From JAHEKD01 sp965215945 (GTDB taxonomy: Bacteria > Pseudomonadota > Gammaproteobacteria > Arenicellales > JAHEKD01), in NCBI GenBank assembly GCA_965215945.1, contig CBDCFC010000051.1, positions 1 through 64,000 of the forward strand: a DNA stretch of 64,000 bases, in the 5' to 3' direction. Below are positions 10,280-18,598 of the stretch, piece after piece; position 1 is the stretch's first letter; every line of letters begins with the position of its first letter. Below the pieces are notes generated by a model. That model did no database searches. It had not been told where the DNA came from and worked only from the letters and a program-made list of their open reading frames with translations. The position numbers and the translations under genes are program-made.

Positions 10280-11506
10280 ATGAGTTCAAGCGCACAAGCA
10301 TTATCGTTACAGCCTAAGTCTAACTGGCTGATAAAGGCAGCCCGTAGCAGGGTATTCGGATTTTTAAATCAACTTGACGATGCCCGAATTGTTATTGTTG
10401 AAAGAAACAATAAATACGAATTTGGACATGGTGATGCAAAGCTGTCAGCGACAGTTAGGGTGCGCGATCAAAAGTTCTATTCGATTACTGCTGTCTATGG
10501 CACCATCGGGGCGGCCGAAGCGTACATGGCGGGCTATTGGGATTGTGATGACCTGGTCACCCTTATAAGAATATTTGCGGCTAACCTTAGACAAGTCGAA
10601 GCGATGGATGGCAGTACGGTTAATCTCATTAAATGGTTTGATTTGATTTGCAGTCGTTTCAACCGTAACTCACTGAGCGGATCAAGCCGCAACATTGCCA
10701 GACATTACGATCTTGGCAACGATTTCTTTGAGTTGTTTCTGGATCAAAACATGATGTATTCATCAGCCATTTATACAGATAGAGCAGCCACTTTGCAGCA
10801 GGCATCGACCAACAAGTTAAAAGTCATTGCTGAAAAATTGGCTATTGATAGGCACAATCATTTGCTGGAAATCGGAACGGGTTGGGGTGGTTTAGCTATT
10901 TATATGGCTAATAACTATGGCTGCCGAGTGACAACGACCACTATTTCAAATGAACAATATCACTATGCCCTGGGAAAAGTAAAACTGGCTGGGCTTGAAG
11001 GCCGGATTGAGGTGCTCAAAAAAGACTATCGAAACCTTGAGGGCGAATTCGACAAGCTGGTCTCTGTTGAGATGATTGAAGCGGTTGGTCATCATTATTT
11101 GCCTGCTTATTTCCAGACCTGTAATCGGTTACTTAAACCATACGGTAAAATGTTAATACAAGCGATAACCATGCCCGAGCAACGTTATCAGCAAGCCATT
11201 AAACAAGTTGATTTTATTCAAAAATATATATTCCCCGGCGGTTGTCTGCCAAGTGTCGAAGTTATCTTAAAGAATATTGGCAAGCAAACTGATCTGCAAT
11301 TACGTGGTTTTCAGGACATTACTCAAAGCTATGCGCAGACATTGGCCGATTGGCGTGAGCGGTTTAAAGCTAGTTTATCCGAGGTCAGAACTCAGGGTTA
11401 TGATGAATCGTTTATCCGTATGTGGAATTTTTATTTATGTTATTGCGAGGCAGGTTTTAGAGAGAATTCGATTGGGACCTCGCAATTGTTATTCGAAAAA
11501 AGATAA
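10280..11506 (+). CDS. cfa: Cyclopropane-fatty-acyl-phospholipid synthase family methyltransferase
   Basis: 408 residues, the usual Cfa length. An N-terminal lipid-binding region precedes the SAM methyltransferase domain. The SAM motif is LLEIGTGWGGLAIYMA, followed by the active-site signatures VSVEMIEAVGHHYL and DFIQKYIFPGGCLPS. It transfers a methylene or methyl from SAM to an unsaturated phospholipid acyl chain at the inner membrane. In this operon type (SDR, COG2907, DUF1365, Cfa, DUF2878) the enzyme may act as a methyltransferase in furan or methylated fatty acid formation rather than as a classical cyclopropane synthase. That is inference from linkage. Confidence 0.92.
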   Translation: MSSSAQALSLQPKSNWLIKAARSRVFGFLNQLDDARIVIVERNNKYEFGHGDAKLSATVRVRDQKFYSITAVYGTIGAAEAYMAGYWDCDDLVTLIRIFAANLRQVEAMDGSTVNLIKWFDLICSRFNRNSLSGSSRNIARHYDLGNDFFELFLDQNMMYSSAIYTDRAATLQQASTNKLKVIAEKLAIDRHNHLLEIGTGWGGLAIYMANNYGCRVTTTTISNEQYHYALGKVKLAGLEGRIEVLKKDYRNLEGEFDKLVSVEMIEAVGHHYLPAYFQTCNRLLKPYGKMLIQAITMPEQRYQQAIKQVDFIQKYIFPGGCLPSVEVILKNIGKQTDLQLRGFQDITQSYAQTLADWRERFKASLSEVRTQGYDESFIRMWNFYLCYCEAGFRENSIGTSQLLFEKR

Positions 11507-12019
11507 GTGAAAGCCCGCTATTTACCTTTGATTTTCAATATCATCTGGTTTCAAGCTTGTTGGTTTGTCTGTGTCTTGATCGGTAATAAAGCAGCGCTGG
11601 TTATTATTGCGATTGTTTGCGCTGCCTATTTATTAATCGACAGTTTGCGAATTGAATGGCCGCTGATCTTCGGTGTTGGTATTTTGGGTTTCATCGTCGA
11701 TGCCGGCCTGATTCGAGTTGGAGTATTGGAAACGACTGGTGCAATGTTGCCGCCATTGTGGCTGAGTGTATTGTGGTTGGCGTTTGCAACAACACTCAAC
11801 CATTCGCTAAAACCATTGTTAGATAAACAAGTACTGTTTTTATTATTGGCAGTGATTGGTGGCCCCTTGTGTTATCAGTTGGGAGTGCAATTGACGGATA
11901 TCCAATTTGGTTATCAGCGGTTGGTTTCTCTTGCAGCGTTGTCGCTTGTCTGGTTATTGGTGGGGGGTGTAATTTTAAAATTATATGGAAAGTGGAAAGG
12001 TCATGCGCCTGCGTTATAA
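11507..12019 (+). CDS. DUF2878 integral membrane protein
   Basis: 170 residues with about five hydrophobic helices (LPLIFNIIWFQACWFVCVLI, PLIFGVGILGFIVDAGLIRV and others). The GTG start at 11507 immediately follows the cfa stop codon TAA, so translation is coupled. The sequence fits DUF2878, a common member of ChrR-type lipid operons. Its function is not known; its place suggests an inner-membrane partner of the acyl-modifying enzymes. Confidence 0.8.
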   Translation: MKARYLPLIFNIIWFQACWFVCVLIGNKAALVIIAIVCAAYLLIDSLRIEWPLIFGVGILGFIVDAGLIRVGVLETTGAMLPPLWLSVLWLAFATTLNHSLKPLLDKQVLFLLLAVIGGPLCYQLGVQLTDIQFGYQRLVSLAALSLVWLLVGGVILKLYGKWKGHAPAL

Positions 12020-12746
12020 GTCAATCATCATTGTGCTTGCATGGCTTATAACCAATAGTCACGCAGCATGTGTGAATCCACAAATTAGCATGCGTGATTT
12101 TAAGGCCATTGGAGTGGTTAAAAACACCGAGGGTGAAGTTGTTTATGAAGAACATCATAATCACAAAGCTGACCTTGATGGCGGCGAGTCAAAGGTTGAA
12201 TACAAAACCCCGGATGGTGAAGTTATCGCTGAAAAAATTGTTGATTACGATTGTCGGGTCAGTGCTCCGAATTACGTATTGCAGATGAGACAAGGTTCGA
12301 ACTGGATCGAGACAGTGCGTTGGGAGTCTGGCCAGCTTGTGGTCAGCAAACCTGATGGCGCAAAGTCCCTGGCTGTTGTTTCTGTAGATGATTTGGTCAT
12401 CGATGCTGGATTCGATAACTACGTTTTTGAAAATTGGTCTGAACTTATTTCTGGCCAGCCAAAAGAAATTGATTTTTTGCATGTTCCCGGGAAACACCTG
12501 ATTAAACTGGTGATTAATCTAGTGGCTGATTCAAGGGCAAATCAGTATGCCTCTTCGAATAATGTGGTCGTTTTCCAAATCGCCACAAAAAGTAAATTAC
12601 TAAGGTTGTTTGCCGAGCCGATTTATTTAGGTTACGACAAGACCACCAAGCTGTTGGATTTTTACGCGGGGTCGACTAATCTTCGTGGTGCTGTTGCAGG
12701 TCTGGATAAATCCAGGCAGATCGTGATTAATTATCGATATAATTAA
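12003..12746 (+). CDS. Secreted protein of unknown function in the lipid-modification operon
   Basis: The ATG at 12003 is preferred over 11985 because AAGG lies 5 bases upstream and it gives a proper signal peptide (MRLRYKSIIIVLAWLITNSHAAC). The mature protein is about 225 residues, rich in beta-strand pattern (VLQMRQGSNWIETVRWES, KHLIKLVINLVADSRANQYA). It repeatedly mentions no catalytic motif that I can name. It overlaps the DUF2878 gene by 17 bp. Homologous periplasmic proteins of similar length sit at the end of such operons and are unannotated. A periplasmic or outer-envelope role is the only supportable statement. Confidence 0.7.
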   Translation: MRLRYKSIIIVLAWLITNSHAACVNPQISMRDFKAIGVVKNTEGEVVYEEHHNHKADLDGGESKVEYKTPDGEVIAEKIVDYDCRVSAPNYVLQMRQGSNWIETVRWESGQLVVSKPDGAKSLAVVSVDDLVIDAGFDNYVFENWSELISGQPKEIDFLHVPGKHLIKLVINLVADSRANQYASSNNVVVFQIATKSKLLRLFAEPIYLGYDKTTKLLDFYAGSTNLRGAVAGLDKSRQIVINYRYN

Positions 12747-12774
12747 TCCTTGTAAAAAATCTGAGTAATAGCTT

Positions 12775-13129
12775 TTGCAGAAGCTTTCAACTACAGCAAT
12801 TTTTAAAATCTTATTTTATTCAGCGCTGGTCATCACCACGCTGATGTTCTTGCTGCCGGCGCCTGCAAATGTTGACTCCTTTATCAACGATAAACTGGTG
12901 CATTTAATTATTTTTTTCGTTTTGGCTTTTTTTAATTGATCATGCCTACGACGAACATAAATTCCTGACCTATTTAGCACCATTATTGATAGTTTATGGT
13001 TTGATGATAGAGCTGTTACAAGGTTTTAGTGGATATAGGATGTTTTCCATGTTTGATTGGATTGCTGACCTGTTGGGCCTATTTGTTTATGTGCTTTTTA
13101 GGCCACTTTTAGTCAAGCTGGTGGGCTAA
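12775..13129 (+). pseudogene. VanZ-like membrane protein, frameshifted at a T run
   Basis: Too short and broken to appear as one reading. A TTG at 12775 gives LQKLSTTAIFKILFYSALVI and reaches KLVHLIIFFVLAFFN before a stop just after a run of seven T (about 12934). Removing or adding one base there joins it to IDHAYDEHKFLTYLAPLLIV and GYRMFSMFDWIADLLGLFVY, ending at 13129. The KLVHLxxF and DWxADLLG elements and four helices are typical of VanZ-like proteins, about 118 residues. It lies 28 bp after the secreted protein gene and is probably the last gene of the operon. Confidence 0.7.
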
Positions 13130-13273
13130 GAAAGCTGGTTTAAATTTCACTAATTTCTTCTTTTAATCGTTTAGTGAAAGCCTCGGCAAGCTGTGAAGGT
13201 GGTCGATGTAATGCTTGATTAATACCAATATCCAAATTATGTTTGCAATTATGCAATTTGTTAGAATGGTTGT

Positions 13274-13292
13274 GATTATCAAAATGATAATG
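13274..13292 (+). promoter_or_regulatory. Fur-box-like operator upstream of mbfA
   Basis: The 19-mer GATTATCAAAATGATAATG matches 13 of 19 positions of the classical Fur consensus GATAATGATAATCATTATC. It ends 7 bases before the mbfA ATG, so a bound regulator would block initiation directly. No clear ribosome site lies between box and ATG. Given an iron exporter/ferritin fusion downstream, iron-responsive control is likely. The direction (repression by Fur, or derepression by an Irr-like protein) cannot be told. Confidence 0.6.
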
Positions 13293-13299
13293 ATTTTGT

Positions 13300-14283
13300 A
13301 TGTTTAGCCGTTTTTTTAAAGCTGGAAAACGTGATTTTTCTTCACTTTCAGAAAAAGAAATTTTAGCACTCGCCATCTCCTCAGAAGAAGACGATGGTCG
13401 TATTTACCTGGCCTATGCTGATGCTTTAGCCGATCAATATCCGGATTCCGCCAAAATCTTCGAAGACATGGCTGAAGAAGAAAACGAACACCGCAATCGT
13501 TTAATTGAGATATATAAAACCCGCTTTGGGGATCGAATTCCCTTAATTCGCCGTGAACATGTGCGTGGTTATTATGATCGTAAGCCCGACTGGCTTATGC
13601 ATAACCAATCGGTGGATAAAATGCGTGCCGCCGCCGAGGCGATGGAAAAGCAGGCCGCGCGTTTTTATCTGGCTGCGGCACAGCAAACTCAGGATGCGAA
13701 TACGCGTAAATTATTGGGTGATCTCGCTGCCGAAGAAGCCGAGCATGGTGATCTTGCTAGACGGCTTGAAGATAAATATGTGTCCGATTCTGTTAAGGAG
13801 GTCGAAGAAAAAGCCGAGCGTAAGCAATTTATTCTGACTTATGTTCAGCCGGGGCTAGCCGGTTTAATGGATGGTTCGGTGTCGACGCTGGCTCCAATTT
13901 TTGCTGCTGCTTTTGCAACCGGGGATACCTGGCAAACTTTTTTGGTCGGATTAGCTGCCTCATTAGGGGCCGGTATTTCCATGGGGTTTACTGAAGTTGC
14001 TTCTGATGATGGTGTTATTTCCGGCCGAGGTTCACCTATTAAAAGAGGTTTGGCGACGGGCATAATGACAACACTGGGAGGATTAGGGCATGCATTACCT
14101 TATTTAATTCCAGATTTTTGGACTGCCACCACGATTGCTATCATTATAGTGTTTTTTGAACTGTGGCTGATTACCTGGATACAGAACAAATATATGGAAA
14201 CACCCTGGCCACGCGCAATCTTTCAAGTCGCATTCGGCGGTGCCTTAGTATTCGGGGTCGGAATGTTGATTGGCAACGCATAG
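13300..14283 (+). CDS. mbfA: MbfA-type ferritin-like/VIT1 iron exporter
   Basis: 327 residues in two parts. Residues 1-170 form a ferritin-like diiron four-helix domain with repeated carboxylate/His sets (EDDGRIYLAYADAL, EDMAEEENEHRNRLIE, MEKQAARFYLAAAQ, LAAEEAEHGDLARR). Residues 180-327 form a VIT1/CCC1 transporter (QPGLAGLMDGSVSTLAPIFA, GLAASLGAGISMGFTEVASD). This is the erythrin-VIT1 fusion known as membrane-bound ferritin A, which binds Fe(II) and exports it from the cytoplasm, protecting against iron and peroxide. The ATG at 13300 follows a Fur-like box. The homologue length and both domains are complete. Confidence 0.9.
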   Translation: MFSRFFKAGKRDFSSLSEKEILALAISSEEDDGRIYLAYADALADQYPDSAKIFEDMAEEENEHRNRLIEIYKTRFGDRIPLIRREHVRGYYDRKPDWLMHNQSVDKMRAAAEAMEKQAARFYLAAAQQTQDANTRKLLGDLAAEEAEHGDLARRLEDKYVSDSVKEVEEKAERKQFILTYVQPGLAGLMDGSVSTLAPIFAAAFATGDTWQTFLVGLAASLGAGISMGFTEVASDDGVISGRGSPIKRGLATGIMTTLGGLGHALPYLIPDFWTATTIAIIIVFFELWLITWIQNKYMETPWPRAIFQVAFGGALVFGVGMLIGNA

Positions 14284-14410
14284 TTTATCGGTTGAATATT
14301 TCTACATTGGAATCAAAACTATATTGTTAGTTTTCTAAGGTTGATTTCAATAACTCTTGAACCTGTAAATTGATTACAATCCGGCTTGTAAATAATAAAC
14401 TGGTTTAAAT

Positions 14411-15079
14411 ATGTTAAGAATTTTGCTGTTTGTTCTACTGGTTGTTGCGGCAGTGCTCGGTTTTAGCTGGATGAAAGCGACCGCTTTACCCGACTGGTAT
14501 AACCCTGCAACTATTGACAGGTCCAACGATCCTGTTGAAGAATTTTCCAAAATTATACAAAAACAAGGTATAGGAGCATTTTTTAGCAATAAATTATCTG
14601 ATTTGTTAGCAGGTAAGCTGGTCTTAGATCAGGATGAATTTAATGCGCTCATATTGACCAGCATCGCAGCCGACCAGGGTGGTCAGGAATTGTTAGCTGT
14701 CAGTGATGTTGTGCGAGCACAGATTTATCAGGATAAATTGGAGATTGGCTCAGTTATTGATATAGAGAAATTAAAACAGCAGAATACAAAAATAAGTGAG
14801 CAAGTTGAGAACTTAGTCGATGTCTTGCCGGCTTTAAGTAATGAAAAAATCTATTTAGCTATCAGTGGCCAGCCCGTAGCACAAGCGGGAGAACTAGCCT
14901 TCGCTGATGATATTGCATTTAAACTTGGAAATTTAACTATTTCAGATTCACTGCTTAACGTATTGGGTCTGTCCATTGACGAAATCAAAAAACAAACATT
15001 AAAAATCAGTTATTTGACTATTAATGATGTCAGTTTGGAGGGAAATAATATCGGTTTGGCAGTTCGCCCCAGTTTCTGA
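14411..15079 (+). CDS. Unknown membrane-anchored protein
   Basis: 222 residues. One N-terminal helix (ILLFVLLVVAAVLGFSWM) anchors or directs it across the inner membrane. The rest is soluble, with repeating short strands (DIAFKLGNLTISDSLLNVLG, TLKISYLTINDVSLEGNNIG). The ending VSLEGNNIGLAVRPSF recalls the strand-rich periplasmic lipid-binding folds of DUF2993/YceB-like proteins, but that is a weak resemblance. It is monocistronic, between mbfA and the candidate small RNA. No function is assigned. Confidence 0.65.
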   Translation: MLRILLFVLLVVAAVLGFSWMKATALPDWYNPATIDRSNDPVEEFSKIIQKQGIGAFFSNKLSDLLAGKLVLDQDEFNALILTSIAADQGGQELLAVSDVVRAQIYQDKLEIGSVIDIEKLKQQNTKISEQVENLVDVLPALSNEKIYLAISGQPVAQAGELAFADDIAFKLGNLTISDSLLNVLGLSIDEIKKQTLKISYLTINDVSLEGNNIGLAVRPSF

Positions 15080-15199
15080 TTTTCATCAAAGGGATACATC
15101 ACAAATGTTACGAATTGTAAAATCTTTGGTTATGTAACACTTTAACCATAATTAGCAGAATATTGGACTCGAAATTCCAAAATTAGCTAATATAATTGT

Positions 15200-15295
15200 T
15201 CTACCTGATAGCGAGAGAGCTGTCAGATTACTTAACTTGAAGTATACCCCTACGTTTAAGATCGCTCCCACCGGGAGCGATCTTGCTTTTTGTGC
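15200..15295 (+). ncRNA. Candidate small RNA with two hairpins and an intrinsic terminator
   Basis: No open reading frame explains this stretch. A possible promoter (TTGGAC at 15163-15168 and TAATAT at 15188-15193, 19-bp spacer; TATAAT also at 15191) points to a start near 15200. The transcript would hold a first hairpin, CTGATAGC / GCTGTCAG with a six-base loop (15205-15226, one G-U pair). A single-stranded stretch of about 30 bases follows, then the perfect terminator at 15258-15284. I cannot match it to a named family. It could instead be the end of a longer 3' UTR from 14411, though that would not explain the first hairpin. Confidence 0.45.
15258..15295 (+). terminator. Strong intrinsic terminator
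   Basis: AAGATCGCTCCC and GGGAGCGATCTT form a perfect 12-bp stem around the loop ACC. A T-rich tail (GCTTTTTG) follows the stem. It is the strongest terminator in the window and ends the candidate small RNA or the transcript from 14411. Confidence 0.85.
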
Positions 15296-15607
15296 CAAAA
15301 AATTATCGTATCAATCTAATATAAACTACGAACAGCTGTAGTAATTCATATAAATAACCTTACAAAAACCTGTAAGTTTGTTGATTTAAGAAAATACGTA
15401 GCCTTTATCCGCAATCCGTCATTGATAAGGATTGTCTGGATACCGGCTTTCGCCGGTATGACGATGTAGGTGTCTTAAAAGTTAGGGGAATAACTATAGT
15501 AAAAAATTCCTTTACGCTACGGTAATTATAGTTTTGATGATTTTTAAACTATTTTTCCGTTATTATGTGTATGAAAGTTTTTTCAATTCATCATCAGGAG
15601 ATTATTA
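15296..15607. repeat. Intergenic stretch with one dispersed palindrome
   Basis: About 310 bases without a gene. It holds the hairpin ATACCGGC-TTTC-GCCGGTAT (15440-15459), followed by GACGA. This is a common dispersed intergenic palindrome in gammaproteobacteria and is related to the units at 29446-29800 and 33034-33054. The last 25 bases carry AGGAG (15596-15600) for the gene at 15608. Nothing else stands out. Confidence 0.6.
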
Positions 15608-15814
15608 ATGGATAAAGACGCACTTAATATGCAGATTCGTAAGTTTCTAAAAAAAGTGGGAGTGACGTCACAGCGCACGATTGAAGAGGCGGTTAACAAG
15701 GCCCTGGAGAATAATACCACCTCACCAGGTGATAGCTTTCAGGTCAGCATGACTTTAACAATTCCGGAATTAGATGTGTCCATGCAAATTGAGGATACAA
15801 TCGATATCGAATAG
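15608..15814 (+). CDS. DUF6494 small protein of the formate dehydrogenase locus
   Basis: 68 residues, opening DALNMQIRKFLKKVGVTSQR and continuing with a basic helix and an acidic beta end (LTIPELDVSMQIEDTIDIE). AGGAG stands 7 bases before the ATG. This matches DUF6494, a short protein that regularly precedes DUF3305/DUF3306 and formate dehydrogenase genes in proteobacteria. Its role is not known. It stops 4 bp before the next start, so it heads the operon. Confidence 0.8.
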   Translation: MDKDALNMQIRKFLKKVGVTSQRTIEEAVNKALENNTTSPGDSFQVSMTLTIPELDVSMQIEDTIDIE

Positions 15815-15818
15815 TCTT

Positions 15819-16367
15819 ATGACGGAGAATAACAACACATCAATGCCGAGTTCTGGTGTGATTGAAACAGATTCTCGTATCACAATTCCACTTGCCGTTA
15901 TTCTGCAAAGAAAAATTGATCCGGCTAAAAAATGGACTTTACCACAATGGAGTGTATTCGCTGTTGTTACTGGCGAGAATATTCAACATCATAGCCAAAA
16001 AGTAACAGTTCATGACCAGGGCAGTATTAATCGATATTTTTGGGGCGGGTTGAAACTTGAATTGTTTAAAGACGGTTCAGAGGGGTATTGGTACAACCTG
16101 TTATCGGAACAGCCGTATTTATTCGTTGTCTGCAATGGTGAGCTGGCTGATATGGAGATCGAGCCCAGATATGTAACTGCAAATCAGGATGAAGCAACGG
16201 GTCACTTAGAATCAGATGATGTGGTGTTGTCCATCCCAATGCCGCAAACAATACGAGACTTATTGGAGCGTTATGTAATTTCACATTACAAACCTAAGAG
16301 TAAGAAAAAACGCAAACGTAAAGACTGGTTGGAGGATTCGCTTTATGCGCAAAAAGCTGGACGATAA
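15819..16367 (+). CDS. DUF3305 family protein (formate dehydrogenase maturation cluster)
   Basis: 182 residues from the ATG at 15819. The core pattern is IPLAVILQRKIDPAKKWTLP followed by YWGGLKLELFKD-type and YWYNLLSEQPYLFVVC blocks. The C terminus is strongly basic (KPKSKKKRKRKDWLEDSLY). DUF3305 always accompanies DUF3306 beside molybdopterin formate dehydrogenases. Its molecular function is undefined and assumed to be in enzyme assembly. It overlaps DUF3306 by 23 bp. Confidence 0.85.
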   Translation: MTENNNTSMPSSGVIETDSRITIPLAVILQRKIDPAKKWTLPQWSVFAVVTGENIQHHSQKVTVHDQGSINRYFWGGLKLELFKDGSEGYWYNLLSEQPYLFVVCNGELADMEIEPRYVTANQDEATGHLESDDVVLSIPMPQTIRDLLERYVISHYKPKSKKKRKRKDWLEDSLYAQKAGR

Positions 16368-16908
16368 AGTCGAAGACGGATTTATTAGTCGCTGGTCGAA
16401 AAAGAAAAGTCAGTTAGAAAATCCACCTGCTTCAATAGAAATCCCCGAGGATAATCGAGCCGAGGGGAAAATTGATGAGGCTGAAGTTGACGATGAAGTT
16501 CTCACCGATGAGGATATGCCTGCGGTTGAAACTCTTGAGGTAGACAGCGATTACTCAGGGTTCTTGTCACCTGGGGTCAGTGATGAATTGAGGAAGCTCG
16601 CATTGCGTAAACTGTTTCGCAGTCAAAAATTTAATGTACGCGATGGCCTGGACGATTACGATGAGGATTTTCGCAGCTTTGCAGCCCTGGGCGAGATCAT
16701 TACCAGTGACATGAAACATCAAATGGAACTGGCTGAGGAAAAAGAAAAACATCAATTAGCTGAGCGGGAAGAAGCCGAGCAATTGGCCGAATCCCCGGCT
16801 GAAGAGCAAACAGACGATCAGCAACAGCAAGCCGAGGCGGATGCTGAAGCACAGGAATCTGCTGATCTATTGGCCAATAAATCAGCAGACCAGGAATCAA
16901 ACACCTGA
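16345..16908 (+). CDS. DUF3306 family protein
   Basis: 187 residues. The N terminus GFISRWSKKK and the middle segment LRKLALRKLFRSQKFNVRDG with DYDEDFRSFAALGEIITSDM are the DUF3306 signature. The C-terminal 60 residues are a low-complexity Glu/Gln/Ala tail with coiled-coil character. It follows DUF3305 with overlap and precedes the polyferredoxin by 7 bp. Function is unknown; a scaffold role in formate dehydrogenase assembly is a guess. Confidence 0.85.
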   Translation: MRKKLDDKVEDGFISRWSKKKSQLENPPASIEIPEDNRAEGKIDEAEVDDEVLTDEDMPAVETLEVDSDYSGFLSPGVSDELRKLALRKLFRSQKFNVRDGLDDYDEDFRSFAALGEIITSDMKHQMELAEEKEKHQLAEREEAEQLAESPAEEQTDDQQQQAEADAEAQESADLLANKSADQESNT

Positions 16909-16915
16909 CATAAAT

Positions 16916-18580
16916 ATGAGCAATTACCTACAAGTCCTGGATCTGGAATTGCCTGTCAAAACCGCCGCAGGAAAAATTCGCCGTCAGGTTTTGGCAGAAC
17001 AACATTGGCAACCGACACCCACAATGATGGTGTCTTATGTTTCGTCCAATCGGGTTTTGATCATTGCCAATGAACAGCTGGCGCTACAAATCGAGAAGCA
17101 GTTACCGGAGAAAATACAACCCTATATCGCCTTGCCGGCGGATAAGTCATCACCTTCGACGATTGCTAACGGATGGAACGTCGGCCAGCTTCAGTTAAGC
17201 GGTTGTCTGGGCCGTTTTAAGGCGTTTATTGACGATCATTCTGCAGGCGAATCTAAGAGCGATCAAGATAATCTGGGCTTGTTATTTAATATCGCCAACG
17301 GTCTGTTCGATCAGGTTATTGATTGCAGTGCTCAGGCGTTGATAAAAGCGGCGATCAAACCACCCGGTTATTATCATGTTGCCGATAATGAATCACAACT
17401 ACAAAGTGCGATTGAACAAGTGTCTGAATTAATCGGTGAGTTCGAAAAGCCCAAGTTTTTTAACTATGATCCCGATATTTGTGCTCATGGTAACAGCGGC
17501 ATAACAGGATGCACAAAGTGTATTGATGCTTGCCCGACGGAAGCTATTATTTCAATCGGTGACAAAGTTGAGGTTAATCCTTATCTTTGTCAGGGCGGCG
17601 GTACTTGCACCAGTGCTTGTCCATCCGGCGCAATGACATATAGTTACCCCAAGGCCGAAGAACAAATTGAATTCTTGCGTTGCTTGCTACGAGATTTGAG
17701 AAACAAAAATACTAATAAGAACATAACATTACTGCTTTACGATCAAGAGCATGGTCAAGGGGATGTGGCTGAAGTTGTTGATGCGATACCGGAACATGTT
17801 GTTCCATTCATGGTTGAAGAAATTGGTTCTGTAGGATTGGATTTACTAAGTTGCGCTCTGGCGTACGGTGCAAATCGAATCGACATTTACATGCCAGCCA
17901 GTGTTTCAAATCAGGTTAGCGAAACCATAGAGCAAAACAGCCAAATACTAAATCATCTGTTAACTAAAATGGAGCTAAGCGATTATCAAGTATCGATAAT
18001 TGGTAATATGAAAGAGCTGTTAAATTTTCAAGATTCGAATGTTGTATTAGACCAAGCAGCAACGTTTGCACCTTTAGGCAATAAGCGCAGTGTAATTCGT
18101 TCGGCGCTGGCTCATCTAAATAATAGCTCCGACCAACAAGCTGATGTTATCCCACTTCCGGAGCAGGCTTTGTTTGGGCAGATCAATGTTGATCAAAATG
18201 CCTGCACCTTATGCATGGCCTGTGTGTCGGTCTGCCCCGGAAAGGCCCTGCAAGACGGCGGTGATATGCCGGCTTTAAAATTCATCGAGGCCAATTGTTT
18301 GCAATGCGGCATTTGCGCCAATGCTTGTCCTGAACAGGCTATTGAGTTAGAAGCCAGAATCCATTTTGATCATGAATTTATTCAATCAGCTCGCCCATTA
18401 AAAGAAGAACAACCGTTTCGCTGTTTGAATTGTGGGAAACCATTCGCGACCCAGTCAATGATAGAAAAGATGATGACAAAGCTTGAAGGACATTGGATGT
18501 TTGATAATCCTGATGCGTTGAAACGCTTACAAATGTGTGAAGATTGCAGGGTGATCGATGTGTTTAGTAATGAAAAATAA
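16916..18580 (+). CDS. 4Fe-4S polyferredoxin of the formate dehydrogenase cluster
   Basis: 554 residues from the ATG at 16916. Two ferredoxin pairs are visible: a central one (CTKCIDACP at about 220, CQGGGTCTSACPSG) and a C-terminal one (CTLCMACVSVCPGKAL, CLQCGICANACPEQAIELEA). A final four-Cys zinc-ribbon-like segment (CLNCGKPF ... CEDCRVID) follows. This large soluble iron-sulfur protein is a standard neighbour of DUF3305/DUF3306 and may feed electrons or clusters to the enzyme. The IS5-family element lies 18 bp after its stop, cutting it off from the rest of the locus. Confidence 0.88.
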   Translation: MSNYLQVLDLELPVKTAAGKIRRQVLAEQHWQPTPTMMVSYVSSNRVLIIANEQLALQIEKQLPEKIQPYIALPADKSSPSTIANGWNVGQLQLSGCLGRFKAFIDDHSAGESKSDQDNLGLLFNIANGLFDQVIDCSAQALIKAAIKPPGYYHVADNESQLQSAIEQVSELIGEFEKPKFFNYDPDICAHGNSGITGCTKCIDACPTEAIISIGDKVEVNPYLCQGGGTCTSACPSGAMTYSYPKAEEQIEFLRCLLRDLRNKNTNKNITLLLYDQEHGQGDVAEVVDAIPEHVVPFMVEEIGSVGLDLLSCALAYGANRIDIYMPASVSNQVSETIEQNSQILNHLLTKMELSDYQVSIIGNMKELLNFQDSNVVLDQAATFAPLGNKRSVIRSALAHLNNSSDQQADVIPLPEQALFGQINVDQNACTLCMACVSVCPGKALQDGGDMPALKFIEANCLQCGICANACPEQAIELEARIHFDHEFIQSARPLKEEQPFRCLNCGKPFATQSMIEKMMTKLEGHWMFDNPDALKRLQMCEDCRVIDVFSNEK

Positions 18581-18598
18581 ACTTGTCAGATATAGCTA

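Noticed and set aside
13140..13376. A 78-residue minus-strand reading frame covering the mbfA start
   Set aside because: It overlaps the Fur-like box and the mbfA N terminus, has low-complexity His/Asn content and no family resemblance.
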